From NCBI GenBank assembly GCA_947494715.1, contig CANLWG010000013.1:62001-126000 (forward strand): 64,000 nucleotides of DNA, in the 5' to 3' direction. A program made the position numbers and the translations under genes. A model generated the notes under the pieces. The model ran no database searches. It was not told the origin of the DNA and saw only the letters and a list, made by a program, of their open reading frames with translations. Shown here piece after piece: positions 34,508 through 43,015 of the stretch. Each line of letters begins with the position of its first letter. Position 1 is the stretch's first letter. This DNA is from an uncultured Flavobacteriaceae bacterium. GTDB lineage: Bacteria > Bacteroidota > Bacteroidia > Flavobacteriales > Flavobacteriaceae.

Positions 34508-36175
34508 ATGGCAGAAGTAATAAATATGCCTCGTTTGAGCGATACCATGGAAGAAGGTACCGTGGCCAAGTGGTTAAAAAAGGTAGGCGATAAAATAGAG
34601 GAAGGTGATATACTTGCTGAGATAGAGACCGATAAGGCCACCATGGAGTTTGAATCGTTTCACGAGGGGACATTACTACATATAGGTATTCAAGAAGGAG
34701 ATGGAGCTCCCGTGGATACCCTTTTGGCCATTATTGGTGATGAGGGCGAGGACATTTCAGGATTTTTGAATGGCGCTTCTTCAGGTACAGTTGAGGAAGA
34801 CTCTTCTCCTGCCGAGGCTTCTGTAGATCAGGAATCCTCAACCGATGAGGTCTCAGAAGAAAGCGTCGGGGATTCCGTGGAAATACCAGAAGGGGTCGAG
34901 ATTATTAAAATGCCCCGTTTAAGTGATACCATGGAGGAAGGTACCGTTGCCACTTGGTTAAAAAAAGTAGGTGACACCGTGGAAGAAGGCGATATTTTGG
35001 CGGAAATTGAAACGGACAAGGCCACGATGGAGTTTGAATCGTTTTACTCCGGTACGTTATTGCACATTGGGATCGAAGAAGGAGGTTCTGCCCCAGTTGA
35101 TGAGGTATTGGCTGTTATTGGCCCTGAAGGTACCGATGTAGATGCCGTTTTGAGTGCTAAACCTTCCATTGCAGTTACAAAAGACGAATCAACGTCGGAT
35201 AAAAAAGAGGAAACGGCTTCTGAACCAAAGGTGGAGGCCGCCACAGAAATAAAATCGGTCAGTGATGGTCAACGTATTTTCGTATCGCCCTTGGCCAAAA
35301 AAATGGCCCAGGAAAAAGGAATAAACCTGAACGATGTAAATGGCAGTGGCGATCATGGGCGGATAATTAGGCGGGACATTGAAAATTACAAGCCTTCACA
35401 ATCTCCGCAGCCTGTTGTACAGCCAGCCACAAGTACATCAGAACAGGTTCCGGTAAAACAAGCCGTAACTCCGATTAATCTTCCGATAGGGGAGGAAAGT
35501 AGCGAAGAGGTCAAGAACTCCCAGATGCGAAAGGTTATTGCCAAACGTTTAGGAGAGTCCAAATTTACGGCTCCCCATTACTATTTGACCATTGAGGTTG
35601 ATATGGATAACGCCATAGCCTCAAGAAAGCAGATCAATGATTTGCCGGACACCAAGGTTTCCTTCAATGATATGGTGGTCAAGGCCTGTGCCATGGCATT
35701 GAAAAAACACCCACAGGTAAATACTACCTGGGGAGGGGATACTACAATTTACAAGCATCATGTACATATTGGTGTGGCCGTTGCTGTAGATGAAGGTTTA
35801 GTAGTGCCTGTACTTAAGTTTACCGATCAAATGAGCCTTACCCAAATTGGGGCCTCAGTAAAAGATTTGGCAGGTAGGGCCCGAAACAAAAAATTGACCC
35901 CTGCAGAAATGGAAGGCAGTACTTTTACCGTTTCCAATTTAGGGATGTTCGGGATAGTGGAATTTACTTCCATTATTAATCAGCCTAATTCGGCAATCCT
36001 TTCCGTTGGTGCAATAGTCCAAAAACCAGTAGTTAAGAATGGGGAAATAGTAGTAGGAAATACGATGAAGGTTACTTTGGCCTGTGACCACAGAACGGTA
36101 GATGGCGCTACAGGAGCACAATATTTATTGACCTTACGCTCATATTTGGAGAATCCGGTCACTATGTTGGCATAA
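34508..36175 (+). CDS. pdhC: Pyruvate dehydrogenase E2 component, dihydrolipoamide acetyltransferase
   Basis: E2 forms the core of the PDH complex and transfers acetyl groups to CoA. It has two lipoyl domains (about residues 1-78 and 132-206) with lipoyl lysines K43 and K171, both in ETDKATMEFESF. An acidic Ser/Glu linker follows each. A peripheral-subunit-binding domain at about 255-295 carries RIFVSPLAKKMAQEKGI and GRIIRRDIENY. The catalytic domain (about 330-555) ends with DHRTVDGATGAQYL, which holds the catalytic His and Asp. The two lipoyl domains are nearly identical at DNA level. It is co-transcribed with pdhA and ends at a strong terminator. E3 is not in the window. Confidence 0.97.
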   Translation: MAEVINMPRLSDTMEEGTVAKWLKKVGDKIEEGDILAEIETDKATMEFESFHEGTLLHIGIQEGDGAPVDTLLAIIGDEGEDISGFLNGASSGTVEEDSSPAEASVDQESSTDEVSEESVGDSVEIPEGVEIIKMPRLSDTMEEGTVATWLKKVGDTVEEGDILAEIETDKATMEFESFYSGTLLHIGIEEGGSAPVDEVLAVIGPEGTDVDAVLSAKPSIAVTKDESTSDKKEETASEPKVEAATEIKSVSDGQRIFVSPLAKKMAQEKGINLNDVNGSGDHGRIIRRDIENYKPSQSPQPVVQPATSTSEQVPVKQAVTPINLPIGEESSEEVKNSQMRKVIAKRLGESKFTAPHYYLTIEVDMDNAIASRKQINDLPDTKVSFNDMVVKACAMALKKHPQVNTTWGGDTTIYKHHVHIGVAVAVDEGLVVPVLKFTDQMSLTQIGASVKDLAGRARNKKLTPAEMEGSTFTVSNLGMFGIVEFTSIINQPNSAILSVGAIVQKPVVKNGEIVVGNTMKVTLACDHRTVDGATGAQYLLTLRSYLENPVTMLA

Positions 36176-36218
36176 TTTGAACTCCTTCTTTGTGAAGAAG
36201 AATTTTCAAAATAATTTA

Positions 36219-36247
36219 AGCACCCCTTTTTTGCGGGTGCTTTTTTT
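36219..36247 (+). terminator. Rho-independent terminator after pdhC
   Basis: AGCACCC (36219-36225) pairs with GGGTGCT (36235-36241), followed by a T7 run. It closes the pdhA-pdhC unit. Confidence 0.85.
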
Positions 36248-36272
36248 ATCTTTAGGAACAAAATCAGTTGAT

Positions 36273-37343
36273 ATGAAATATTTCTTCCGAATACTTGTCT
36301 TGTCAATCTTAATGGGTTGTGGTGCTACAAAGCTCAAACAGATTGACGCCGACAGCATCCCAAAAACATCCGAAGTTTTAAATGAAAGTGTAGCGGTTCC
36401 ACCAACCGACTCCAAATCTGCTTCCGTAACGGTACCGCCTAAAATGACAAATTCCAAGTCATCAACCTCCAAAATTCTCTTTTCGGACGATACCCGGGTA
36501 AAGGGTATATTAAATTTTTTGGCCTCGGATGAATTGGAAGGACGCGATTCGGGAAGCAAAGGAATAGAAAAAGCGGCGCAATTTATTGAAGGCATATTTA
36601 CTCAAAATAAGCTCGCTCCCTATTTTGACTCCTATAGGGATACATTGTCCAATTTCAGTAAACCTTCATATAATGTAGTGGGTTGGGTAGAAGGTAACGA
36701 TGCCACACTTAAAAATGAATTTATCCTTATCGGGGCACATTACGATCATATCGGGATAATTGAACCAGAGGGCGGTGATTCCATAGCCAACGGCGCCAAT
36801 GATAATGCTACGGGGACTACTACTGTTCTGGAATTGGCCCGTTACTTCGGAAATGCCAAAACCAATAAACGTAGTATCATTTTTGCACTGTTCAGTGCTG
36901 AAGAAAAGGGCCTTTTGGGATCAAAACATTTGGCAGAAAAGTTGAAAGCACAAAACTTGGATCTTTATCTGGTACTCAACTATGAAATGGTAGGTGTGCC
37001 CTTGGTAGATAAGGAATACCTTACCTATGCGAGCGGGTATGAGAAATCCAACCTTGCCCAAGTATGCAATACCTATGCGGGAAAGGAATTGGTCGGGTTT
37101 TTACCAACGGCCAAAAAATTCAATCTGTTCAAACGGTCGGACAACTACCCTTTTTTCGAAATGTTCAATGTACCCGCACATACCTTTTCTACTTTTGATT
37201 TTACCAATTTTAATTATTATCATAAAGTTGGGGACGAATCCGACCTTATGGATTTTGAACACATGGCCCATTTGGTGAATCAGTTTATACCGGTTGTGGA
37301 AGGAGTGGCCAATGCACCCCAAAAGGAAATACAATACAACTAA
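36273..37343 (+). CDS. M28 family zinc metallopeptidase lipoprotein
   Basis: The start at 36273 is chosen because it gives a lipoprotein signal (SILMGCG) and avoids translating through the upstream terminator; the open frame extends back to 36177. The family removes N-terminal residues from peptides with two zinc ions. Zinc ligands are visible in GAHYDHIG (His) and NGANDNATGTTTVLELAR (Asp), the catalytic Glu pair in FALFSAEEKGLLGSKHLA, and a late His in FNYYHKVGDESDLMD. It is probably envelope-attached and feeds on peptides. The stop overlaps the next start (TAATG), so it is coupled to the SDR gene. Confidence 0.9.
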   Translation: MKYFFRILVLSILMGCGATKLKQIDADSIPKTSEVLNESVAVPPTDSKSASVTVPPKMTNSKSSTSKILFSDDTRVKGILNFLASDELEGRDSGSKGIEKAAQFIEGIFTQNKLAPYFDSYRDTLSNFSKPSYNVVGWVEGNDATLKNEFILIGAHYDHIGIIEPEGGDSIANGANDNATGTTTVLELARYFGNAKTNKRSIIFALFSAEEKGLLGSKHLAEKLKAQNLDLYLVLNYEMVGVPLVDKEYLTYASGYEKSNLAQVCNTYAGKELVGFLPTAKKFNLFKRSDNYPFFEMFNVPAHTFSTFDFTNFNYYHKVGDESDLMDFEHMAHLVNQFIPVVEGVANAPQKEIQYN

Positions 37344-38020
37344 TGGCAAATGTTATCATCACCGGATGTAGCCGGGGTATCGGTTTTGAACTGGCCCAAT
37401 TGTTTGCAGATGAAGGGCATCAGGTTTTGGCCCTTTCCCGGAATGCGAAACCTATACGTGATTTGGCCCATTCCAATATCTCTGCATTCCCTTTCAATCT
37501 TTGTAAGGAGATCGATTTACAAAAATTGAACAAATTTTTAAAGGAATGGAATACAGTTGATATTCTTATCAATAATGCAGGGATGCTATTGAACAAACCT
37601 TTTTTGGAGACCACAGTTCAGGAATTTAAGGAAGTATATAAGGTGAACGTTTTTGGAGTAACAGAAATTGTAAAAACCGTTCTCCCTATGATGCCCAAAA
37701 ATGGGCATGTAGTGAATATTAGTTCTATGGGCGGTGTACAGGGGAGTGTTAAGTTTCCCGGGCTTTCTACCTATAGTTCCAGCAAAGGAGCGTTGATTAC
37801 CTTGACCGAACTTTGGGCAGAGGAGTTTAAGGAAACCGGCCCGTCCTTTAATGTGTTGGCTTTGGGTGCCGTACAGACGGAAATGTTGGAAGAGGCTTTT
37901 CCAGGGTATCAAGCCCCGACTACCGCTCTGGAAATGGCCACCTATATCAAAGAATTTGCCTTGACGGGGCATAAGCTCTACAATGGGAAATTATTACAGG
38001 TAAGTAATAGTACACCTTAA
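37343..38020 (+). CDS. Short-chain dehydrogenase/reductase (SDR)
   Basis: This is a classical SDR of 225 aa. The cofactor motif is TGCSRGIGFELA (residues 7-18), INNAGML supports the fold, and the catalytic residues are Ser in NISSMGGVQG with YSSSK (Tyr and Lys). It would reduce or oxidise a carbonyl or alcohol with NAD(P)(H). The length is at the short end, so the C-terminal substrate loop is small. It is coupled to the M28 peptidase by a 1-base overlap. The order pdhC, M28, SDR seems conserved in relatives, but the substrate is unknown. Confidence 0.92.
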   Translation: MANVIITGCSRGIGFELAQLFADEGHQVLALSRNAKPIRDLAHSNISAFPFNLCKEIDLQKLNKFLKEWNTVDILINNAGMLLNKPFLETTVQEFKEVYKVNVFGVTEIVKTVLPMMPKNGHVVNISSMGGVQGSVKFPGLSTYSSSKGALITLTELWAEEFKETGPSFNVLALGAVQTEMLEEAFPGYQAPTTALEMATYIKEFALTGHKLYNGKLLQVSNSTP

Positions 38021-38189
38021 AGTTTTGCTGTAGTTGAGCTATGAATAGGTTATGGAATAATTCGTGGGTTTAGTTTACAGAAATCCGTCCGTTTGATACA
38101 TACTTTTATTCTCGCCCGCATAGAACGATTTATTTGAGAAGATTTTATAAATAGAACTGAATTTTTGTTGTAGCGTCCATTGAACAGCT

Positions 38190-38741
38190 TTAAAACATGA
38201 TATTTTTCACTGTCTTTTTTTGATTCCAGTTCTCCTTATCAATTCGAAAAATGTCGAAAGAGTTTAGCCTTTTTTCAAAGGTCATTCCATTTTTTAATGC
38301 TACTTTTTCAGAACTTAAGTTATCAATATGGATCATTGATATCAACGAATTTGCAAAGTTATTTTTGAAAGCGTGATTTTTACATTTTGTCGCAGATTCG
38401 GATGCAAAGCCTTGATTCCTAAACTCTGGAAGGATAGCATAGCCAATTTCTAATCTTTTTACATTTTCAATAGTCTGAATTAAAAGACCACACTGACCTA
38501 TAAGTTGGTTTGTTTTCTTTTCTATCAGGACATTCATGCCACCTAAATCATTTTTGTATCTATGAAATACTTTATCAAACCAAATCTTACACAGTTCAGT
38601 TTCTGATAACTTTTGATCTAGATTCAAATATTTCGCAACATCGTTTGAACTAAATAAATCTAACCAAGAATCGAAATCTTCTGGTCTCAGTAGCCTAAAT
38701 TTTAACCTTTCGGTTTCTTCCCCGTTTAGTAGGTATTTCAT
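38190..38741 (-). CDS. GNAT family N-acetyltransferase
   Basis: The fold of ribosomal-protein-type GNATs is visible: RLKFRLLRPEDFDSWLDLF at the N-terminus, IGQCGLLIQ and RLEIGYAILPEFRNQGFASE, where the last part contacts acetyl-CoA, and NLSSEKVALKNGMTFEKR. The acceptor could be a protein N-terminus, a metabolite or a drug. It is a lone minus-strand gene with ~165 bases on each side. The surrounding DNA is visibly richer in A/T than its neighbours, which hints at a recent insertion. Confidence 0.88.
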   Translation of the reverse strand: MKYLLNGEETERLKFRLLRPEDFDSWLDLFSSNDVAKYLNLDQKLSETELCKIWFDKVFHRYKNDLGGMNVLIEKKTNQLIGQCGLLIQTIENVKRLEIGYAILPEFRNQGFASESATKCKNHAFKNNFANSLISMIHIDNLSSEKVALKNGMTFEKRLNSFDIFRIDKENWNQKKTVKNIMF

Positions 38742-38892
38742 TTTCTAGGCGACCTAAAATGTGATTATATCTCTATATGCCATACTCCTATTCCCTAGTT
38801 TCGAAAGCCGATACATAAGTTTAGTTTCGTTAGACTAGCATTACAAACCACAAAATACAGATTTCCCTGAATCTTGGACATCTTTAAATTCC

Positions 38893-38900
38893 TATTTTTG
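38893..38900 (+). promoter_or_regulatory. TAnnTTTG promoter box before sprT-like gene
   Basis: TATTTTTG ends 5 bases before the ATG at 38906. With the usual spacing from -7 to +1, transcription would start at or next to the start codon, so the mRNA may be leaderless. An upstream TTGG at 38874-38877 could serve as a weak -33 element. Confidence 0.4.
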
Positions 38901-38905
38901 TGCCA

Positions 38906-39508
38906 ATGGATAAAACCCTTAAAAAATACCTGCCGGAACGGGCCGTGGCCCCTTGTCTGCAGCTTATCCAAAAGACCGGGGTTCACCTCAAAATAGTGAA
39001 CCATAGGGTTACCCGGCATGGTGATTATAGAAGGCTGCCCAATGGATTGCACCAAATTACCGTAAATGCTACCTTGAACCCCTACCGCTTCTTGATTACG
39101 TTGGTCCATGAGATTGCCCATTTGGTAGCTTTTGAAAAATATGGCAGACGGATAAAACCTCATGGCCTAGAGTGGAAGCGGACGTTCCAATATTTGATGC
39201 TGCCCTTTATTCGCCCGGAGATTTTCCCATCCAAGTTATTGCCCATATTGGCCAAACATTTTAAGAACCCCAAGGCCAGTAGTGATACGGATGCCCATCT
39301 ATCATTGGCCCTCAAGCAATTTGATGCCGGACATACAGATAAAACCTACATTTTTCAATTACCTTTGGGAAGCGTTTTTCGCATCTATAACGGTAAATTG
39401 TTTAAAAAAGGAAATAAGCGCGTAAAACGCTATGAATGCGTGGAATTAGGTACGGGTAAAGTATATTTATTCCAACCTAATGCGGAAGTGGAGCTAATTA
39501 CCGATTAA
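38906..39508 (+). CDS. SprT-like zinc metalloprotease domain protein
   Basis: The zinc-protease motif HExxH is present in LVHEIAHLVAFEKYG (about residue 75), with a third His in PHGLEWKRTF, as in SprT/Spartan proteins. The C-terminal part (KRYECVELGTGKVYLFQP) sits where the family normally has a four-Cys zinc ribbon, but only one Cys remains. The ATG at 38906 is preferred over the GTG at 38900, which is part of the promoter box. Length (200 aa) is normal. Bacterial SprT proteins are poorly characterised; the eukaryotic relative cuts DNA-crosslinked proteins. Confidence 0.88.
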   Translation: MDKTLKKYLPERAVAPCLQLIQKTGVHLKIVNHRVTRHGDYRRLPNGLHQITVNATLNPYRFLITLVHEIAHLVAFEKYGRRIKPHGLEWKRTFQYLMLPFIRPEIFPSKLLPILAKHFKNPKASSDTDAHLSLALKQFDAGHTDKTYIFQLPLGSVFRIYNGKLFKKGNKRVKRYECVELGTGKVYLFQPNAEVELITD

Positions 39509-39515
39509 GGTATTG

Positions 39516-39540
39516 CCCTGAGCGCAGTCGAAGGACAATT
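39516..39540. repeat. REP-like palindromic element
   Basis: CCCTGAGCGCAGTCGAAGG is an imperfect palindrome of the kind found many times between genes in flavobacterial genomes (the CTTCGACTGCGCTCAG type). It can form a hairpin with TTG at one end and CAA at the other. Only this copy is seen in the window, so the repeat status rests on memory of the type. Confidence 0.45.
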
Positions 39541-39586
39541 AAATGATGACCAAATACAGAAGTCGAATTGATTACTGATTGATACT

Positions 39587-40666
39587 ATGAATGCAAACTA
39601 TTACGCCGTATTGATGGCAGGAGGTGTAGGATCTCGGTTTTGGCCGGTAAGTACGTCCACCTATCCCAAACAATTCCATGATATGTTGGGTACCGGGGAC
39701 ACCCTTATCCAAAAGACCTTCAAACGCCTTAATACATTTATACCAACGGAGAATATCCTTGTTCTGACCAATGAGCGATATAATGACCTAGTGTTGGAAC
39801 AATTGCCCTTGGTAAAGCAGGAACAGGTGGTCTTGGAACCGGCCATGCGCAATACGGCCCCTTGTATATTATATGCCGCGTTAAAGATTCAAAAGATGAA
39901 TCCCGATGCCGTTATGATCGTAGCACCCAGTGATCATTGGATAGAGGATGAAGAAGCCTTTGCCCAGGATGTCATTGCATGTTTTAATAAGTGCGAAAAA
40001 GAAGAAGTGCTTTGTACATTGGGAATCATACCTACTTTTCCAAATACTGGATTTGGTTATATCGAGTATGAAAAAGAGGCTGATGGGAAATTAAAAAAAG
40101 TCCATCAATTCCGGGAAAAACCGGATTATGAAACCGCCAAGAAATTCTTGGCCCAAGGTAATTTTCTCTGGAACGCGGGAATTTTTATTTGGGGGGTGAG
40201 TACCATAATCAATGCTTTTCAGGAACATCAGCCTTCGCAATATGAGTTGTTTTCTGAGGGGATGTACTGCTATAATACAGCTGATGAAAAGAGTTTTATT
40301 GCTAAGAATTATATAAAAGCTGAAAATATCTCCATTGATTATGCTATTTTAGAGCGTTCCAAAGCTATTTATGTACTACCGGCCTCCTTTGATTGGAATG
40401 ACCTAGGTACTTGGGGTTCCTTGTTCGATAAACTGGACAAGGACGAAAACAATAATGCCATAGTAAATTGCCAAGTAGTAAGCGAGGACGCCTCGGGGAA
40501 TATGATCCGCTCCCCAAAAGGAAAGATTGTAGTGGTAGACGGATTAAAGGAGTATATTATTGTAGATAAAGAAGAAGTGTTGTTGATTTATCCCAAATCC
40601 AAGGAACAGGACATCAAAAAAGTATTGTCAAAAGTAAAGGATACTTTCGGGGATAAATATGCATAA
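39587..40666 (+). CDS. manC: Mannose-1-phosphate guanylyltransferase
   Basis: The enzyme makes GDP-mannose from mannose-1-phosphate and GTP for capsule, LPS or glycoprotein sugars. The nucleotidyltransferase signature is MAGGVGSRFWPVSTSTYPKQ at residues 10-29, followed by VVLEPAMRNTAPCILYAA, APSDHWIEDEEAF, GFGYIEYE and GNFLWNAGIFIW. It is the short (359 aa) one-domain form without the C-terminal phosphomannose isomerase domain of proteobacterial ManC. It is followed by the DUF389 gene after 2 bases. The start at 39587 gives the family's usual N-terminus. Confidence 0.95.
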   Translation: MNANYYAVLMAGGVGSRFWPVSTSTYPKQFHDMLGTGDTLIQKTFKRLNTFIPTENILVLTNERYNDLVLEQLPLVKQEQVVLEPAMRNTAPCILYAALKIQKMNPDAVMIVAPSDHWIEDEEAFAQDVIACFNKCEKEEVLCTLGIIPTFPNTGFGYIEYEKEADGKLKKVHQFREKPDYETAKKFLAQGNFLWNAGIFIWGVSTIINAFQEHQPSQYELFSEGMYCYNTADEKSFIAKNYIKAENISIDYAILERSKAIYVLPASFDWNDLGTWGSLFDKLDKDENNNAIVNCQVVSEDASGNMIRSPKGKIVVVDGLKEYIIVDKEEVLLIYPKSKEQDIKKVLSKVKDTFGDKYA

Positions 40667-40668
40667 TA

Positions 40669-42138
40669 ATGAACAATAATCTGAACCAAGAAAATAGTAC
40701 CCCCACAGGAAAACCACAGGACAGCGGTGATGATGTAAAAAAGAATTTTCAAGGATTATTGGGGAGTACCAAAAAATTCCTCTTTGAATTGTTGGACATC
40801 CGTAGCAATACGGATCAAGGTGCTACCAAAGAAGCCATTATTGCCGATATTCCTTTCAAAGGGCATACTTCATGGATTTTAATCTGTTCCATTTTTATTG
40901 CCTCGGTGGGCCTTAATGCCAATTCTACTGCCGTGGTCATTGGGGCCATGTTAATTTCCCCTTTAATGGGCCCTATTTTGGGTATTGGCATGTCTGTTGC
41001 CATTAATGATATTGATACATTGAGGCGTTCGCTCAAGAATTTTGCCGTTATGGTGGTCCTAAGCGTACTTACGGCATATCTGTTTTTTAGATTTTTTCCG
41101 CTTCGCGATGAATCATCGGAACTTTTGGCCAGAACTGCTCCGGATATTAGAGATGTATTGATCGCCTTTTTTGGGGGTCTTGCACTGGTAATCGCCCGGG
41201 CAAAGAAAGGAACTATTGCCTCGGTAATTTTTGGTGTCGCCATAGCCACGGCTCTTATGCCCCCTTTATGTACCGTTGGTTTTGGCTTGGCAATTGGCAA
41301 TTGGCAATATGCCTGGGGCGCTATGTATCTTTTTATTATCAATACGATTTTTATCGCCTTGGCCACTTTTCTGGTGTTGAAATTACTGCGTTTCCCTATG
41401 GTTCGGTATGTAAATTCCAAAAGGCGCAGATTGGTTTCCCGAGTTGCCTCGATTATCGCCATTTTAGTAATGGTACCAGCGGGATTCACGTTCTATGATG
41501 TCTTTCAAGAATCATTGTTTCGAAATCAAGCCAATCAATTTATCAGCGAAAAAATAGCGCCTTACCAATTTTCAGGGGAAGGCCGTTTTTTAGAGGATTT
41601 CTCCGATATAGAATTCAACCATGGTGAAAACCCTTCCATAGAGCTGGTATTTATGGGCAACGAAACCGTACCTGACAACATAATAGCGACTTGGAATTCC
41701 CAGAAGAACGAATTTTCAAAATTGCAAAACAGTGAACTGCGCATTATCCAAGGTTCCAAAAATGATGAATTCGATCAATTGAAATACGTAAACGAGTTGT
41801 ATGAATCCCAGAAAGAAGCCCTATTGGGTAAGGACGAAAAGATACAATTGTTGGAATCCGAAGTCAACCGATTAAAACAGTCGGCTACCCAACAAATTCC
41901 CTTTCGTGAAATCAGTACAGAAGCAAAGACCAACTATGAGAACCTTTCCGCTATGGGTTTTTCGTACATGATAACCACAGACTTCAATAAAACGGATACA
42001 ATTCCCGTTTTTGAGGTGAAATGGAAACAAGGCATTTCCACGAACCAAAAAACGAAGGACACAAAAAAGCTTACAGATTGGTTGAAATTGCGATTGAACA
42101 ACAAGAATATTCAGCTAAAGGAAGTAACCCAAGATTGA
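40669..42138 (+). CDS. DUF389 family membrane protein with C-terminal coiled coil
   Basis: The core (about residues 70-285) is the DUF389 membrane domain: NANSTAVVIGAMLISPLMGP, ILGIGMSVAINDIDTLRRSL, IVIARAKKGTIASVIFG-like stretches and LMPPLCTVGFGLA. The ~70 N-terminal residues are hydrophilic and contain a SNTDQG linker. After the last helix (SRVASIIAILVMVPAGFTFY) comes a ~200-residue soluble part with a coiled coil (LLGKDEKIQLLESEVNRLKQ). The function of the family is not established; a transporter or sensor is possible. It is 2 bases after manC, so the two are co-transcribed, though no functional link is obvious. Confidence 0.9.
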   Translation: MNNNLNQENSTPTGKPQDSGDDVKKNFQGLLGSTKKFLFELLDIRSNTDQGATKEAIIADIPFKGHTSWILICSIFIASVGLNANSTAVVIGAMLISPLMGPILGIGMSVAINDIDTLRRSLKNFAVMVVLSVLTAYLFFRFFPLRDESSELLARTAPDIRDVLIAFFGGLALVIARAKKGTIASVIFGVAIATALMPPLCTVGFGLAIGNWQYAWGAMYLFIINTIFIALATFLVLKLLRFPMVRYVNSKRRRLVSRVASIIAILVMVPAGFTFYDVFQESLFRNQANQFISEKIAPYQFSGEGRFLEDFSDIEFNHGENPSIELVFMGNETVPDNIIATWNSQKNEFSKLQNSELRIIQGSKNDEFDQLKYVNELYESQKEALLGKDEKIQLLESEVNRLKQSATQQIPFREISTEAKTNYENLSAMGFSYMITTDFNKTDTIPVFEVKWKQGISTNQKTKDTKKLTDWLKLRLNNKNIQLKEVTQD

Positions 42139-42247
42139 TTTCTTCTGGATAAGTGAAGTTCTATATTCAGGATTCCACCTTCCATAAATCGCAAACTTTA
42201 CGGTTTTCAAAAAGGTGGATTTCCCCTTTTGATAAAAATTGGTGGAA

Positions 42248-43015
42248 CTAATTGCGTTCTTCAATATACATCTGCCGCACTTTCTTAAAAAGTTCGGAGG
42301 AGTATACGAAATTGGTAACGGCCTTATTATCGGTCTTAAAAATTTCCTTATTGGTGCCTTCCCATTCCTTGATGCCATTTTTTAGAAAAATAATCTGTTC
42401 CCCAATTTCCATAACGGAATTCATATCATGGGAATTTATTACCGTAGTAATATTGTATTCTTGAGTAATTTCCTGGATAAGATTATCGATTAATATGGCC
42501 GTTTTGGGATCAAGACCGGAATTGGGTTCATCACAGAACAGGTATTTAGGATTCATGACAATGGCCCTGGCAATGGCCACTCTTTTTTGCATTCCACCAG
42601 AAATTTCGGAAGGATATTTATGATGGGCGTCGATTAGATTCACCCGCTTTAACACAAAATCCACACGATCTTGCATTTCTGAAACGGACTGCTTTGTAAA
42701 CATTTCCAAAGGGAATCGTACATTGCCTTCTACGGTCATAGAATCAAAGAGGGCACTTCCCTGGAATACCATCCCCATTTCCTGTCTAAGATTTCGTTGT
42801 TCACTGCCCGACAATTCGGAATATATCTTGCCATCATAACTTATGGTGCCTTCTTCAGGTGTAAACAACCCCAGCAAACATTTTATAAAAACAGTTTTTC
42901 CAGAACCACTCTGACCTATGATAAGGTTGGTCTTTCCTTTATCAAAACGCGTTGTTATACCCTTCAGGACATGGGCATCGCCAAAAGATTTATGTATGTT
43001 GTCCACTTCGATCAT
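42248..43015 (-). CDS. ABC transporter ATP-binding protein, MlaF type
   Basis: The start is the ATG at 43015, which overlaps the permease stop (TAATG) and gives the standard N-terminus MIEVDNIHKSFGDAHVLKGI. Walker A is IGQSGSGKTVFIKCL, the signature is SGGMQKRVAIARAIV, Walker B is YLFCDEPNSGLDPKT, and the switch His is in INSHDMNSVMEIG. Such ATPases drive phospholipid or sterol-like lipid transport between the membranes together with an MlaE permease and an MCE protein. The gene is 255 codons, normal for the class. The MCE (MlaD) partner is not adjacent. Confidence 0.93.
   Translation of the reverse strand: MIEVDNIHKSFGDAHVLKGITTRFDKGKTNLIIGQSGSGKTVFIKCLLGLFTPEEGTISYDGKIYSELSGSEQRNLRQEMGMVFQGSALFDSMTVEGNVRFPLEMFTKQSVSEMQDRVDFVLKRVNLIDAHHKYPSEISGGMQKRVAIARAIVMNPKYLFCDEPNSGLDPKTAILIDNLIQEITQEYNITTVINSHDMNSVMEIGEQIIFLKNGIKEWEGTNKEIFKTDNKAVTNFVYSSELFKKVRQMYIEERN

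Noticed and set aside
36177-36272. Upstream extension of the M28 peptidase
   Set aside because: It would translate through the pdhC terminator hairpin and hide the lipoprotein signal that starts at 36273.
40815-41489. 224-codon minus-strand open frame inside the DUF389 gene
   Set aside because: It is antisense to a recognised membrane domain and shows no family features.
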